DNA of 64,000 nt from Dryococelus australis (taxonomy: Eukaryota > Arthropoda > Insecta > Phasmatodea > Phasmatidae): positions 109,669,800 through 109,733,799 of the forward strand of contig CM056993.1 in NCBI GenBank assembly GCA_029891345.1, read 5' to 3'. Positions 11,355 to 22,140 of this stretch are shown here, one piece after another (the first letter of the stretch is position 1; the number at the start of each line of letters is the position of its first letter). A program made the position numbers and the translations under genes. The notes beneath the pieces were generated by a model. It made no database searches. It had not been told where the DNA came from and saw only the letters and a program-made list of their open reading frames with translations.

Positions 11355-11640
11355 CAACTCCTAAAATGTGGTTCAAAAAGTTGCGTTTTTGAGCAACCGC
11401 AAAAAAAGTGACTCAAAAAGATGCGTTTCGGTGCAGTTGTAAAAAAAGTGGCTCAAAAAGTTGCGTTTGGGAGCAGTTACAAAAAAGTGGCTCAAAAAGT
11501 TGTGTTTGGGTGCATCTGCAAAAATAAGACGTACAAAAAGTTGCGTTCGGAAACAGTTGCAAAAAAGTGGATTTAAAAGTTACGTTTGGGTGCAGTTGCA
11601 AAAAAGTGGTTCAAAAAGTTGCATTTGGTTATATTGTAGC
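11355..11640 (+). repeat. Tandem repeat, 40-bp unit, 7 copies
   Basis: 'CTCAAAAAGTTGCGTTTGGG' and its variants start near 11374, 11414, 11454, 11493, 11534, 11574 and 11612, so the period is 38-41 bp. Each unit also carries 'AGCAGTTGCAAAAAAGTGG'. The same unit occurs in the opposite orientation at 18866-18992, so the two arrays bracket the polymerase-capsid-integrase block. Confidence 0.9.
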
Positions 11641-11760
11641 CTTAGAAAAAAAAAGTTGTGATAAACATTGCATTTGAGTGCATCTGCAAAAATACAAGTT
11701 AAAACATGTGTTTGGACCCAAAAATTTGAATATGTAAAAATAAAATGTTGTATATAATAA

Positions 11761-14700
11761 ATGGGCACAAATAAAAATCAACTGATGTCTAGTATGATGA
11801 CCATGGCAATGAAAAAGACTAATGCAACTGGTAATGTTTGGAAAGAATATAAATTTAAGAAAGATGATTTTGCGGAAAGAAAGAAGAAGAAATCTCAAGA
11901 GAAGTATGTCAAGTGTGAAACTTGTAATCACTTTTACAAACCATCTCTCATAAGAAGTCATCTTAAAAGTAGATTGCACAAAGGTCTTACAACAATACAT
12001 AAATAAATCACATAAACCAACAAATGCATGGGAATTTTTTAAAATATCACACCATTTAATATCAAAACAGAAGTTCCCACGAGAGAAACAAGTGAAATGT
12101 AAAACGTGTAGTCACTAATACAAACCATCTGTCATAAGAAGTCACTTTAAAAGTAAAATTCATAAGTACACACCAAGATTCAGTGTAGAAGAAATCGAAA
12201 CAGTATTTCAAAGTAGGATTAAGACTTATGCTGTCAAGAATGTGAATGCATACAAAGACCCAAATAATTTCCTAAATAATGTAAAAGAAACTGTCACAGG
12301 ACTAATTAGTAAACATTTAAAATCTCTCAAAGTGAACATAAAATTCTTCACTGACTACAAAGGGGGAATTGGTGGGAATATATAATATGTAGAAAGCTCC
12401 TCTGAAATCGACTAATCTGGAAGAATATTATACCAACAGCATATCGAAAATCATAGCTGAGATGGGGGCTTTCGAAGCAAAGGGATCTCAGTAGATACTC
12501 AACACAATATTTAAACTAGAAGTGCGAATAAATATGTACAATTCAAGGGCAGTTATTATATTGATCTCCCTGAAAAAATCAAAGTTAAGCAGGCAGTAAT
12601 TAATGATAAGAACAATGATCAAAAATGTTTTTTGTGATATGTTCTATCTGCATTGTATCAAATACAAACCCCCAAAGAGTGAAAAAAATACATAGCTTAC
12701 GAACATGAGTTTGATTATGCACTTAAGGATTTGGAATTTCCAATGAAAATGGATAACATACCAACTTTTGAGAAAAGAAGTGGAATTTCTATTAATGTAC
12801 ATGCATACAAAGAAGAAGATGGTGGTAAGAAATATATAATCTGTCCATTAAAAACAACAAAAAATAAGACAGATAAGCACATTAACCTACTCCATATGAA
12901 AGACGAAAAGAACGACCACTACTGCTGGATAAAAAGTCTTTCGAGACTTATTGCATCACAAGTAACAAATAATGGTCACAAAATATTTATATTGATAGAT
13001 GTTTGCAATATTTCTACTCTGTAAATAAGCTAAACGATCATGAATAAGGCTGCCGAGATCACGATGGTGTTACAGTTGAACTACCATCTAAAGGAAAAAA
13101 TAACATATTAACATTGAAAAACCAAAATTATTCTTTGAGAGTTCCGTTTGTGATATATGCTGATTTTGAATGTTTGTTGACTAAAATTGAAACTTGCCGA
13201 CCAAACCCCAACGAATGTTACACGAAACCATACCAAAAACACGAGCTTATTAGCTTCTGTTACTATGTAAGATACGAACATGGATACTATAAACCACCAG
13301 TAACTTATGAAGGATCTGATGCATTTAGTGTATTCGTTAAAATGCTAATGGAAGAAGCAAGGTCTATTGGTGATATATAAACAAATGAAAAACCAATGCT
13401 TCCAATAACTCAGAAAGAACAAATTGTTTATGATACAGCTACCCATTGTTATATATGTGAAAAATCTTTGAATAGTGATTCTGTAAGAGAACATGATCAT
13501 CTTATGGGGAAATTTAGGGGAACTGCACACAGAGATTGTAACTTATCGTTTATAAATCTATGTTTTGTCCCAGTGTTTATACACAATCTATCTGGTTATG
13601 ACACATTTATTAATAAGAGAACGTGGCATCGATGAAAATAAAATTGATCTAATTCCCAACAACGAAGAAAAATATATTTCTTTTACAAAACATGTATGTG
13701 AAAGTGTAAATCTTATATCTATTGACTCATTTAAATGTATGGCTAGTAGTATGGATAAACTGTCTTGCAACCTTTCCAGAAGCCAATTCCGAGAAACATG
13801 TAAGCATTTTTCCAATGAACTTCTTTACTTTGTTATAAGAAAAGGTGTTTACCCATATGACTTCATGAAAGTGCTGAAAAATTATGTGAGACATCACTTC
13901 CATCCAAAGATGCATTTTACAACAAACTCAATAAATGTGGCATTACAGACAAAGAATATGAAATTGCGAGAAAGTGTGTAGCAAAAATCCAACATTAAAT
14001 CTGTAAAAGAGTACACAGGATTCTATAACAAATCTGATGTATTGATATTGTATGATACATATGGAAAATTTTTTAAGATGCATTTTTCAAAATATGTAAG
14101 CTAGATCCAGCATGGTATTTCACAGCCCCAGGGTTAGTGTGGGATGCTATGCTCAAACATACTAAAATATAACTAGAATTATTAAGAGATTATGATATGA
14201 TTTTGTTGATAGAAAAAGGTTTTCGTGGTGGAATTTCACAATGTTGTAAGCGATATGCTAAAGCAAATAATAAATATATGAATGCTTATGATAGTACTAA
14301 GTAAATTTTTTATCTTCCATATCTGGATGCCAATAACTTATATGGATGGCCCGTGAGCCAGTATTTACCCTATGGTGGGTTTAAGTGGGGAAATACAAAT
14401 ATAGATGTAACAAAACTAGAAGATGATTCTAGCAAAGGTTATATATTGGAAGTTGATTTGGAATATCCACATGAACTACCCGATCTCCACAAAGATCTGC
14501 CATTGGCACCAGAGAATAAAATACCAGAAGGTTAAAAAAATCCCAAAATCTATACCAATCTGGATGATATAGAAAAATATGTATTACACTATGTAAATCT
14601 GTAACAATATCTAGCTCTTAGAATGAAGTTGAAAAAGATCCATAGAGTTCTGGAGTTTGATAAATCAGATTGGCTCAAATTATATATTGATCTAAATACA

Positions 14701-15539
14701 AATATGAGAAAAAAAAGTCTACAAATGACTTTGAAAAAGATTTCTACAAATTAATGAACAATTCCATTTTTGCAAAAACAATAGAAAATATTAGAAACAG
14801 AGTGGATATACGGTTGTGAACAAGTTCTAAGCAAATGGATAACCTAGTGGCTAAACCAAACTTTAAAGATAGAACTATATTGACTAACTCTTTGGTTGCA
14901 GTTCATATGATTAAAACAAAACTGTGATTTTAACAAACCCATTTATGTTGGAATGAGTATACTTGATCTATCGAATGTCTTAATGTACGATTTTCAATAT
15001 AATATAATGAAACCAAAGAATGGGGAAAATATTGAACTATGCTACCAAGATACTGATTCATACATCTATTATATAAACACACCAGACTTATACAGTGACA
15101 TGAAAGAAATGTTCAATCATTTTGATACTTCTGACTTTAAAAAAGATAATCCATATGGTATACCATTAGTTAACAAAAAGATTTTTGGCAAAATAAAAGA
15201 TGATTGTAATGGAAAAATAATGGAAGAATTTATTGGATTGAAATCGAAAATGTATGCAATAAATGTGGAAGGTGGTATAAAGAAAAGAGTAAAGGATGTG
15301 AAAAAACTATAGTAAAAAATGAGATTAGTTTTGGTGACTACAAAAAGTGTTTGTTTGATAAAAAAAAAGTGTTGTACAAAAGTATGAATCTTATTAAAAG
15401 TAAGAAACATGAACTCTATACGATTGAGTTGAGAAAAAAATCATTAAAACCCAAATATGATAAAAGATTTATTCTTAAAGATGATATTAATACACTACCA
15501 TGGGGACACTACAAAATTGAAAAAAGAGTGATACTATGA
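11761..15539 (+). pseudogene. Protein-primed family B DNA polymerase of a Polinton, broken
   Basis: From the N-terminus: two tandem C2H2-type fingers, YVKCETCNHFYKPSLIRSHL (about 11908) and a repeat at about 12092 with a stop inside. Then a NDKNNDQKCF block (about 12610) and HYCWIKSLSRL (about 12915). The exonuclease motif is FVIYADFECLL (Asp/Glu, about 13147-13180), followed by a CYIC...HDHLMGKFRGTAHRDCNLSF zinc block (13448-13545) and IHNLSGYDTFI. Polymerase motif A is YLDANNLYGW (about 14323), motif B is [14 protein letters not shown] with Ala where Gly is usual (about 14740), and motif C is YQDTDSYIYY (about 15046). A GLKSKMYAI block closes it. In Polintons this enzyme replicates the element by protein priming. 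At least ten stops or frameshifts break it. It is tail-to-tail with the capsid gene at 15613. Confidence 0.9.
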
Positions 15540-15612
15540 AATATTATGTAACAGTAAATGTTTTTTGTGAATAACCATCCATTAAAAACTAACAACCAAA
15601 CATGTTTGCGCA

Positions 15613-16874
15613 CTATTGGACTTCGGTTATTCTTTCACTTTTAACATCATAAATTATGTTTCTTTGGCTTACTAGTGCCACATTACAAATAGTTGTAGCT
15701 GATATTGGTTTATTAAAATCAACTGCAAGTTTCAGATTAGTTCTGTCTTTTACAATAGTGGTTTTTCTGTAAGAACAATCAATAACATACAATGGTATTC
15801 TCCCAATAAATGACACAGAGTAGAAGTGCAGTTCATTATTATGATAAGGGGTATCTAGTTTAATCTTTGAATTACTAAAATCATTGTAAGCAATATACAT
15901 CTTATAGAAAATTTTATCATCAATGTTTAAATTCCAATTCTCTTTGGGAAACACTTCATTCCGTCCATTCTTAATATAAATATTTTTGACAAAACAAGAG
16001 TCAAACATTGAACCATGTGTGAATTGCCCATGATCTTCTTTTCTGCTGTGCAGAAAACCAACAATGACAATGTCTGGCATATCGAATTGGATTGCATTGG
16101 ACTGTTCTTTTATATCAGACTGAAATGAGTTTGCATTAGTAGGTACCGGTTTTTCCAGACATTGCCAATAATTAAAACTAATTGGAATTTTGGTTTTATG
16201 TATGAATTTGCTTTAATTTCGTCTCCATAAATAGGATCGTATTCAACAACTGGCCACAGAATTTCCATTTTCTCAATAACAATTTTACCAGCATCTGGTT
16301 TATTAGCTTCATCATCAGATAGATCTGCTTTCATTGGAGGTCCTCTGTAAATGAAACATCATCATTGGAATTTCGAATGAATGTGATCTTGTACCCATGT
16401 TTCCAGAATATTTCATTATAATCTCTCATAAACCCAAACAAATATTTTAATGGATAGGTAATTTCGTTACACTTATCTTACCTAACATATTTACCTAGAT
16501 CTATCCCCAACATTTGGAAGTATGATGATTCTGATTCCGATCCTAGCAATGTATGCATCATTGTTGAAGTGATGTCAGTGTTGTCAATACTTTTGATTAT
16601 ACAACCATGTTTAGAGATCTATATTCTTGAGAACTGGAATGGGAAGAAATTCTCACAAAGATCAATAGTTGAAGTTTTTTCATAATCTGCATTTATATCT
16701 TTTTTTAGTTAGCTTATACAGTTGGTATACATAAGCTTCATTCGGATGTGAAAATGCATGGCCAATAGGAATATCAAACTCAATGCGCTTGTTGTATTCA
16801 TTCAAATTATTTTTTGTTTGGTCGTCTGTCAGAAACGACTGATGCTCAAAACTTTCAATTTTTTGTTGATCCAA
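15613..16874 (-). pseudogene. Major capsid-like protein, lineage 2 (F54H12.2-like), broken
   Basis: The best part is the C-terminal 155 codons (16080-15613): MPDIVIVGFLHSRKEDHGQF, FKENWNLNIDDKIF-like and KMYIAYNDFSN segments, LKLAVDFNKPISATTICNVALVSQ and a final IIYDVKSERITEVQ. Upstream pieces (16334-16110 and 16874-16680) give an acidic linker and an N-terminus MDQQKIESFEHQSFL. The order and the closing 'KLAVDF...VALV' blocks resemble the F54H12.2-like double-jelly-roll capsid proteins of Polintons. It is unrelated by eye to the capsid-type gene at 6556-7662. Several stops and frame changes occur between 16110 and 16680. Confidence 0.6.
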
Positions 16875-16922
16875 TTATTATATAGAGAAAAAATCTTAAA
16901 CAACTACACTTTTCTTATCAAC

Positions 16923-17690
16923 CTAAGAATTATGACTACTATCAAAACCTAACCATTTATTTAGCAGCTTATTTCCTTTTCTTTGCAAAACTTTTTCCAC
17001 TAAGTAGTCTTTATCATATTTGGTCTTAAGCTGCTCTGGCTCATAAAAAATACCTTTAATAAGTTCATTTTTTAAATCTTTTATTTTATATGTCGTGGGG
17101 TTTGTGTGCAATACTTCACACACCTCAAATACTTCAGTGGACCAATTTGGTGTATATACTTTTTCAAACAAATTTTTACTTTTTCTTATACGAACTTTAT
17201 CTCCTATTACAAACTTTAGTTTAACCATTTTTCTTTCTCCTCCATACATGTTGATTACAATATAACTTTCATTATTTGCATTTACATTGGTGGGTTTCAT
17301 TCCGTTTGTACTGTGAACAGTGTTATTGTATTCACTTATTAATTTAGGCAATATAGTCACCCATTTATAGTTTCCCTGCATAGTAAATATCTTCCACATT
17401 TTCTCCTTCAATGTTCTATTAAATCTTTCTACAACACTAGCTTTATTTTCACTGCATGTTGAATAATGTGTTATGTTGTTATTGGCCATTAATGCCTTAA
17501 ATAATTTATTGTAAAATTATTTCCCTTCGTCTGTTTGTAAATGCATGGGTTTGCGATCATTCACAATAGTTTTAAATGCTAGTGTAACATTTTCACCAGT
17601 ATTATCTATGATTAGTATTGCCCATGCATGATTGGAAAAACCTCTGTCATGGTTAACATATATTTAAACCCTTTGCTAATTCTATGTATA
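16923..17690 (-). pseudogene. Polinton retroviral-type integrase, copy 1, N-truncated
   Basis: The C-terminal 188 codons are open (17489-16923). Upstream, in shifted frames, are GFKYMLTMTEVF (about 17655), DNTGENVTLAFKTIVND and MHLQTDEGK (about 17545). The catalytic core therefore shows Asp in QTDEG and Glu in NKASVVERFNRTL, but the first catalytic Asp position is Glu (codon GAG at 17642-17644). After the core come a basic DNA-binding region (GDKVRIRKSKN) and a chromodomain-like end (VEKVLQRKGNKLLNKWLGF). The zinc-binding N-terminus is missing, because the sequence switches near 17690 to the start of an oppositely oriented penton-like gene. Confidence 0.85.
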
Positions 17691-18200
17691 GCTTTTAAAG
17701 ATCTTGAAAAAACTATAAAAGCAATTTTTTCATTCAGTGTAAATTCAATGGGTGGGAAAGAAGATGATAAATCTTTCCAGCTGGATAATATAACAAACAG
17801 AGTGAAAGTAAAATGTACGCTTAGATTACAGTTTGGAAAATGGGGTTCAATAGGAAAAGTTTTGAGTTTCGTATAAAATAAAACTCTGAAAGTAAATGTG
17901 GACCATTATGGCGATACAATTCCAAAATTTGCTCCATTTGAAACAATAAATATACACTGTAATATAGTAAATGGTATGATATTAAAACATGATGAATATA
18001 ATAATAGAGAAACTAACATAATTCCCTCTTTTAAACCAAAACAACATTTGGATTTGGCGACACAATCTATTACGAATCAGCTTATCGATTATTTTTTCTA
18101 GTGCAAATAAATCAAGTTAATGAAATAATAGTTGAAATTAAGGATGAAAAAGGTAAGTTAATTAACTTTGATCTGTCCGAAAGAACAGTGGTATAAGAGA
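17691..18200 (+). pseudogene. Penton-like minor capsid protein, lineage 2, broken
   Basis: From 17691: FKDLEKTIKAIFSFSVNSMG, a VKVKCTLRLQFG block, a stop at 17874, then VNVDHYGDTIPKFAPFETIN, NIHCNIVNGMI and, after another stop at 18099, IVEIKDEKGKLINFDLSER. The combination of an N-terminal 'DLEK' helix, an 'INIHCNIV' strand and a C-terminal 'IKDEKGKLINF' strand fits the minor capsid family, but the sequence differs strongly from the copy at 7995-8595. Its N-terminus is cut at the junction with the integrase. Assignment rests on pattern memory. Confidence 0.55.
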
Positions 18201-18484
18201 TGAGACCATGGATATTTTTTGGGTTGGAAGTAGTCATATTCTATATATAATAACGTTAATAGATTTAAACTATTAAAGTTTCATGTGATAAAGATGAAAA
18301 ATATTTCTATAGAAAGTGCAATGAAAGATTTAGAAAAAGGATTCAATTTTTCGGCTACTTTAATATGTCGAATTTTGAGATGTTTATCTAAATTTTTAAT
18401 TAGACTACTTTTTAAATTAGACATTGCCGAAGTCAGAGCGATAATTGTGTTTTAATGATTGGATAACCATTAAAACTTTATAGA

Positions 18485-18545
18485 TTTGAGCACAAATAAA
18501 AATGTACTGATGTCTAACTATATGATGACGATCATTTACTCTTTG
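18485..18545 (+). repeat. Partial duplicate of the polymerase gene start
   Basis: The phrases GCACAAATAAAAAT, ACTGATGTCTA and TATGATGAC occur in the same order and spacing as at 11764-11815, the first codons of the polymerase. Similarity is about 80 percent over 50 bases and fades afterwards. It is near the inverted 40-bp array, which suggests that the whole boundary region of the polymerase was copied here. Confidence 0.6.
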
Positions 18546-18568
18546 AAAAACTGAATAGAATGCATTTG

Positions 18569-18829
18569 TTAAACACCACAATCCACCATTCCATCATATG
18601 CAAAACTTATACCTCCACGATTAACACCATTGAAAACTTTTTCACTGAAAATCTGAACATATCTGTCTGGTAAGGTTACTTTAAAATTTCCAGAAGTAAT
18701 TACCACTTTGTATCCATACCGTGTATCATTTATTTCAGTATGGTTTATGGGACAGGACTACCCAATTGTAAGTTCGGAAAGTTTCTTAAATTGTTGGGTT
18801 CTGTTTAATACATTTAGCAACTGATCCAT
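18569..18829 (-). pseudogene. Small conserved Polinton-associated protein, one stop
   Basis: The frame starts MDQLLNVLNRTQQFKKLSEL, meets TAG at 18758, and continues in frame with INHTEINDTRYGYKVVITSG, NFKVTLPDRYVQIF and FAYDGMVDCGV to a stop at 18569. The 'DTRYG..VV...F.V.LP.RY' pattern matches a short protein I know as frequent in insect Polinton-like loci, with a possible nucleic-acid-binding role that I cannot verify. With a single stop in about 86 codons it is one of the better preserved genes. Confidence 0.5.
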
Positions 18830-18865
18830 CTTTATTATATACAATATTTTGTATTTTATAAATTC

Positions 18866-18992
18866 AAATTTTTTGAGCCACTGTTTTTTGCAACTGTTCC
18901 CAAACGCAACTCTTTTAGTGTATTTCTGCAGATGCAATAGAATGCAACTTTTTGAGTCACTTTTTTGCAACTGCTCCCAAATGCAACTTCGG
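18866..18992 (-). repeat. Inverted copy of the 40-bp tandem repeat, about 3 units
   Basis: Read on the minus strand it repeats the 'CTCAAAAAGTTGCATT...GCAGTTGCAAAAAAGTG' unit of the array at 11355-11640. One unit is diverged ('AATACACTAAAAGAGTTGCG'). The opposite orientation of the two arrays makes them a potential 7.5-kb-spaced inverted repeat pair. Confidence 0.85.
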
Positions 18993-19290
18993 TAATAAAG
19001 TTTCTGCCTGACAATAAAATAAAAATTGGTGATTATGTAACTGATGAGAGTCAAGGATTGTTTTAATTATTGTTTAAAAACTTTTGAAATGGATATTCCG
19101 ATACTGATTTTCTAATGATTAAGTTGATCGTTTTTCTCCTGTATAGTGGAACAATCCTAATGAATTGGTTGATAGATTAAAACTTTTAATCATTTCAAGA
19201 GAGTATGGGAATAATTCACTTATGAACTAAATTGTTTCTATTATTGAAGAGTTAAAAGAAGACGGTTATATTACCGATGAAATTTAGTAA
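18985..19290 (+). pseudogene. Unnamed Polinton ORF preceding the integrase, broken
   Basis: Blocks FLPDNKIKIGDYVTDESQGL (about 19000), then in another frame NPNELVDRLKLLIISREYGN and IVSIIEELKEDGYI (about 19155-19275) appear in order. Both are patterns I associate with a conserved Polinton protein of unknown role that commonly precedes or neighbours the integrase. At least two frameshifts and three stops break it. It ends at the integrase start. Confidence 0.4.
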
Positions 19291-20060
19291 TATTTTTGAA
19301 GAGCTTCATGCTCCTGCAAGGATAAGATATCCTAGAAGAAGAGTTATAACTCATTGTTTAAATGATCTTTTTCAAGCCAATTTGTGTGAAATGACATTGC
19401 TTTCCAAATACAATAAGAGATACAAGTATTTTTTAACCATAATAGACGTTTATTCAAGGCATGGTGGGGCTATACCATTGAAAAACAAAACTGGGAAACA
19501 GGTTAGCGATGTAATGAAAATCGTTTGGAAAGAGGGAAAGCCAAATTCGCTCCAAACCGACAGAGGAACCGAATTTTTTTACACTATTCTGGAAACTAAT
19601 GTCTGAATATGATATGAACCACTAATCAATGTATTCGGAGCTTAAAGCCAGTGCTGTGGAACATTACAACTAATCGATTAAGCAGTTAATGTATAAACAT
19701 TTCCCATCGAGGGAACTTACAAATGGGTCGACATTTTGCCTGAAATAGTAACATTTTATCATTCCAGATATCATAAAACTATCAATATGGTGCCAAAAAA
19801 AGTTATGGATAATAGTTTAATGTAAACTATTTATAATAATGTCATAGTCATCGACAAAAGGAAACCAAATTTCAAAGCTGGCGAATTTATATGTATTTCG
19901 AAACAGAAAGGAATCTTTGAAGGAAAAAAATTACAGTTAATTGGTTTAATGAAATATTTAAGATTATTTCAATTAGACAAACAGATCCCAGAGTGTATTA
20001 CCAAGAAACCTATGATGGAGAACATGGACTGCAAAAAGTCAGTTTTCCAAATTAATATTT
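19277..20060 (+). pseudogene. Polinton retroviral-type integrase, copy 2, broken
   Basis: The open part (19277-19606) reads IFEELHAPARIRYPRRRV, then KYFLTIIDVYSRH with the first catalytic Asp, AIPLKNKTGK and SLQTDRGTEFF with the second Asp. A stop follows; in another frame MYSELKASAVEHYN gives the catalytic Glu. Later pieces YKWVDILPEIVTFYHSRYHK (about 19710), IDKRKPNFKAGEF and a C-terminal Lys-rich part continue to about 20060. The enzyme inserts the element into host DNA. Compared with copy 1 it keeps the first Asp, is on the opposite strand, and is different enough to be a separate lineage rather than a recent duplicate. Confidence 0.85.
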
Positions 20061-20879
20061 GTTTTATAAAATCATTAAAAGGAAGAAAGGGATAAGAATC
20101 AAGATCTTAGGAGATTGTAAAACAATGTTTGTAAAATTATGATACTAAATAAAATATTTAAATAATATTTTATGTGTTGTTTTATTTAATAAATCTCTGG
20201 ATGGTGTTTGGATGTACAATTTATTGTGCAATTAATCTGCTTGTTGATTGGATTATTGTTTCATTGAATGTAATTCGTTGTGTTTGATTCCTTTTCTTTA
20301 AAATATTCCAAACTGTTTTATTTCATAATTTAGATTTTTTTCTAAAAAGAAGTTTTTGCAGGGAGACTGTTAAGTTTTCCATAACTGCTGCATATTACAA
20401 AGGAAAGGGAATATTAATAATGTATTAATGATCGGATTCAAGGATGTAAAAGAGAGAGGATAGAAGAACAAAAGATAGAACTAAACATGGGTTACTGATT
20501 ATCGTGTGTTCCCAACAACACTTTCATCTAGTTTTTCTTGAATTACTGAATGGGTTTAGCCAAGGATTCATGTAAGCTTGGGTTATGGTGTTAGAATTGT
20601 TATAATTTAATTTCCCTCGAATCATTAAATTCGCTAGTAATAACAATTGAAGAAATGAAAATTACTTTTCGGAAAACTTTCAACAAGGATTATAAAAAGT
20701 TTTCACTGCGCCATAGCGAAAAGTTATTCGGAAACAAGAAATTACAGTTCCGTAAATCCACTTACATATCTACTGCTATTATTTTCAATCTAGTTATCTA
20801 TGTTAAGGGGAATAATTTTTTCAGCTAAAGTTGGAAAGAAAGGATCAGACACTTGAGACCTGAAATGCGAGAACTATTC
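20061..20879. other. AT-rich spacer, no gene recognised
   Basis: Only short frames, with a run of purine-rich sequence at 20430-20480. It separates integrase copy 2 from the terminal repeat. Confidence 0.5.
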
Positions 20880-21699
20880 GACATATCCAAGCACAACAGT
20901 TTAAAGGCTATTGAACAGCTCTAGATATGGAGTGTCAGGGGAAGGGGCGGATGGGAGAATAACCATTCCTCTCACAGAACCAGATAGCGAAGATTTTCGG
21001 GAGAGTCCCCAATTCATGGGCAAAGCATAGTTTTGCAAACAAATAAACACATTCGGAAGAGTCCAAACTTCGCTGCACAAGATTGCGTGACCTTGGATCG
21101 GCAGGGAGGGGGACAGGGGCTGCAAGGACTGAGAATCCCTCTGAAAACATGTTCTTGGCTGGTGTAAGGGGAGGATGTGGACGACCTTGGGCAGGAGCGA
21201 TGCGGAGGCTACTCGTTGGTTTCCTCCATCTTAGTTCTTTGCCCACCATCACACTTCATAGACGCAACATTGGAACTCTCGACTTCACCGGCCTTAGGAG
21301 TGTGATAGCTGCGATTCTCGTTAAGCGATATTATATGCTCCAGGGTTCAGATCTCGTTCACAGTCTTTCTAAACTATAGTGTGAAATATTTGTTTAATAA
21401 GTCTTTAATATATCAGGGAAAACATATAAATTTTCGTGTGATAGTGCATTTATCATGTAAACAACATTTATGTGTTTGGTAGACGAAACTTCGTAGCATT
21501 CTCAACTCGCGTTTTTGTTACCAAGTGCCGTGAATTTCACAGACTTGACCGAAATTTTTAGTATATTCGTTTTTTTAAATAATTCAATTATATACATTCA
21601 TGTACATGTAGGACTAATAGTGTAATCAAGTCGTTAATTGTACCTTGGTAGGAAAAGAGGTCCTGTCAGTCGTAAATTTCAACTCATCCACTCTCCATA

Positions 21700-21810
21700 T
21701 ATATATATATATATATAACAGCTTATAAGCAGGCACATGTCATACGATCCAGTCATTCATTGCCTGACCTCAAAGGTGGACGGATGTGTTATGGGAGAGC
21801 TCCTTGTTCA
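21700..21810 (+). promoter_or_regulatory. Promoter-like TATA module in terminal repeat (copy 1)
   Basis: A TA tract, 'TTATAAGCAGGCACATGTCATA', a 'CCAGTCATTCATT' block and 'GGACGGATGTGTTATGGGAGAGCTCC' recur at 22055 and 47345. TATAAG followed by a conserved leader in every copy resembles a core promoter firing into or out of the element. No start site can be fixed from sequence alone. Confidence 0.3.
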
Positions 21811-22054
21811 ATTTCATTATGTGTATTTCTATTAAGCTATTGTGTCTGTTTAAAATTCAAAATGTAAATTTGGTAATCTTTATTTCTCCATGTTAACTGG
21901 AAGCGCTAAATCATTGTCTGCATGTTTCGCTAGTTAAATTGCATGCAGTGTTTGGTAAGGATACATTTTTTCTAGATATAATTCAGGATGTATATGAGTA
22001 GTGTGTAAATTATATTCAGAGCTTTTTGCCATAGTTTCAACTTGCCTACAAGCT

Positions 22055-22140
22055 CCACGTATATAAGGTGGCGCACCTCATACACTGACGCCATTCCTTC
22101 ACCATCCTCCAAGCGGACGGTTGTGTTTTGGGAGATGTGC
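22055..22140 (+). promoter_or_regulatory. Promoter-like TATA module in terminal repeat (copy 2)
   Basis: 'GTATATAAGGTGGCGCACCTCATA' followed by 'CCATTCCTTCA' and 'AAGCGGACGGTTGTGTTTTGGGAGA'. It lies 338 bp after copy 1, so the module is tandemly duplicated within this terminal repeat. Confidence 0.3.

Noticed and set aside
11355-11640. CRISPR-like array
   Set aside because: Unit is contiguous with no unique spacers, and the DNA is eukaryotic; it is an ordinary tandem repeat.
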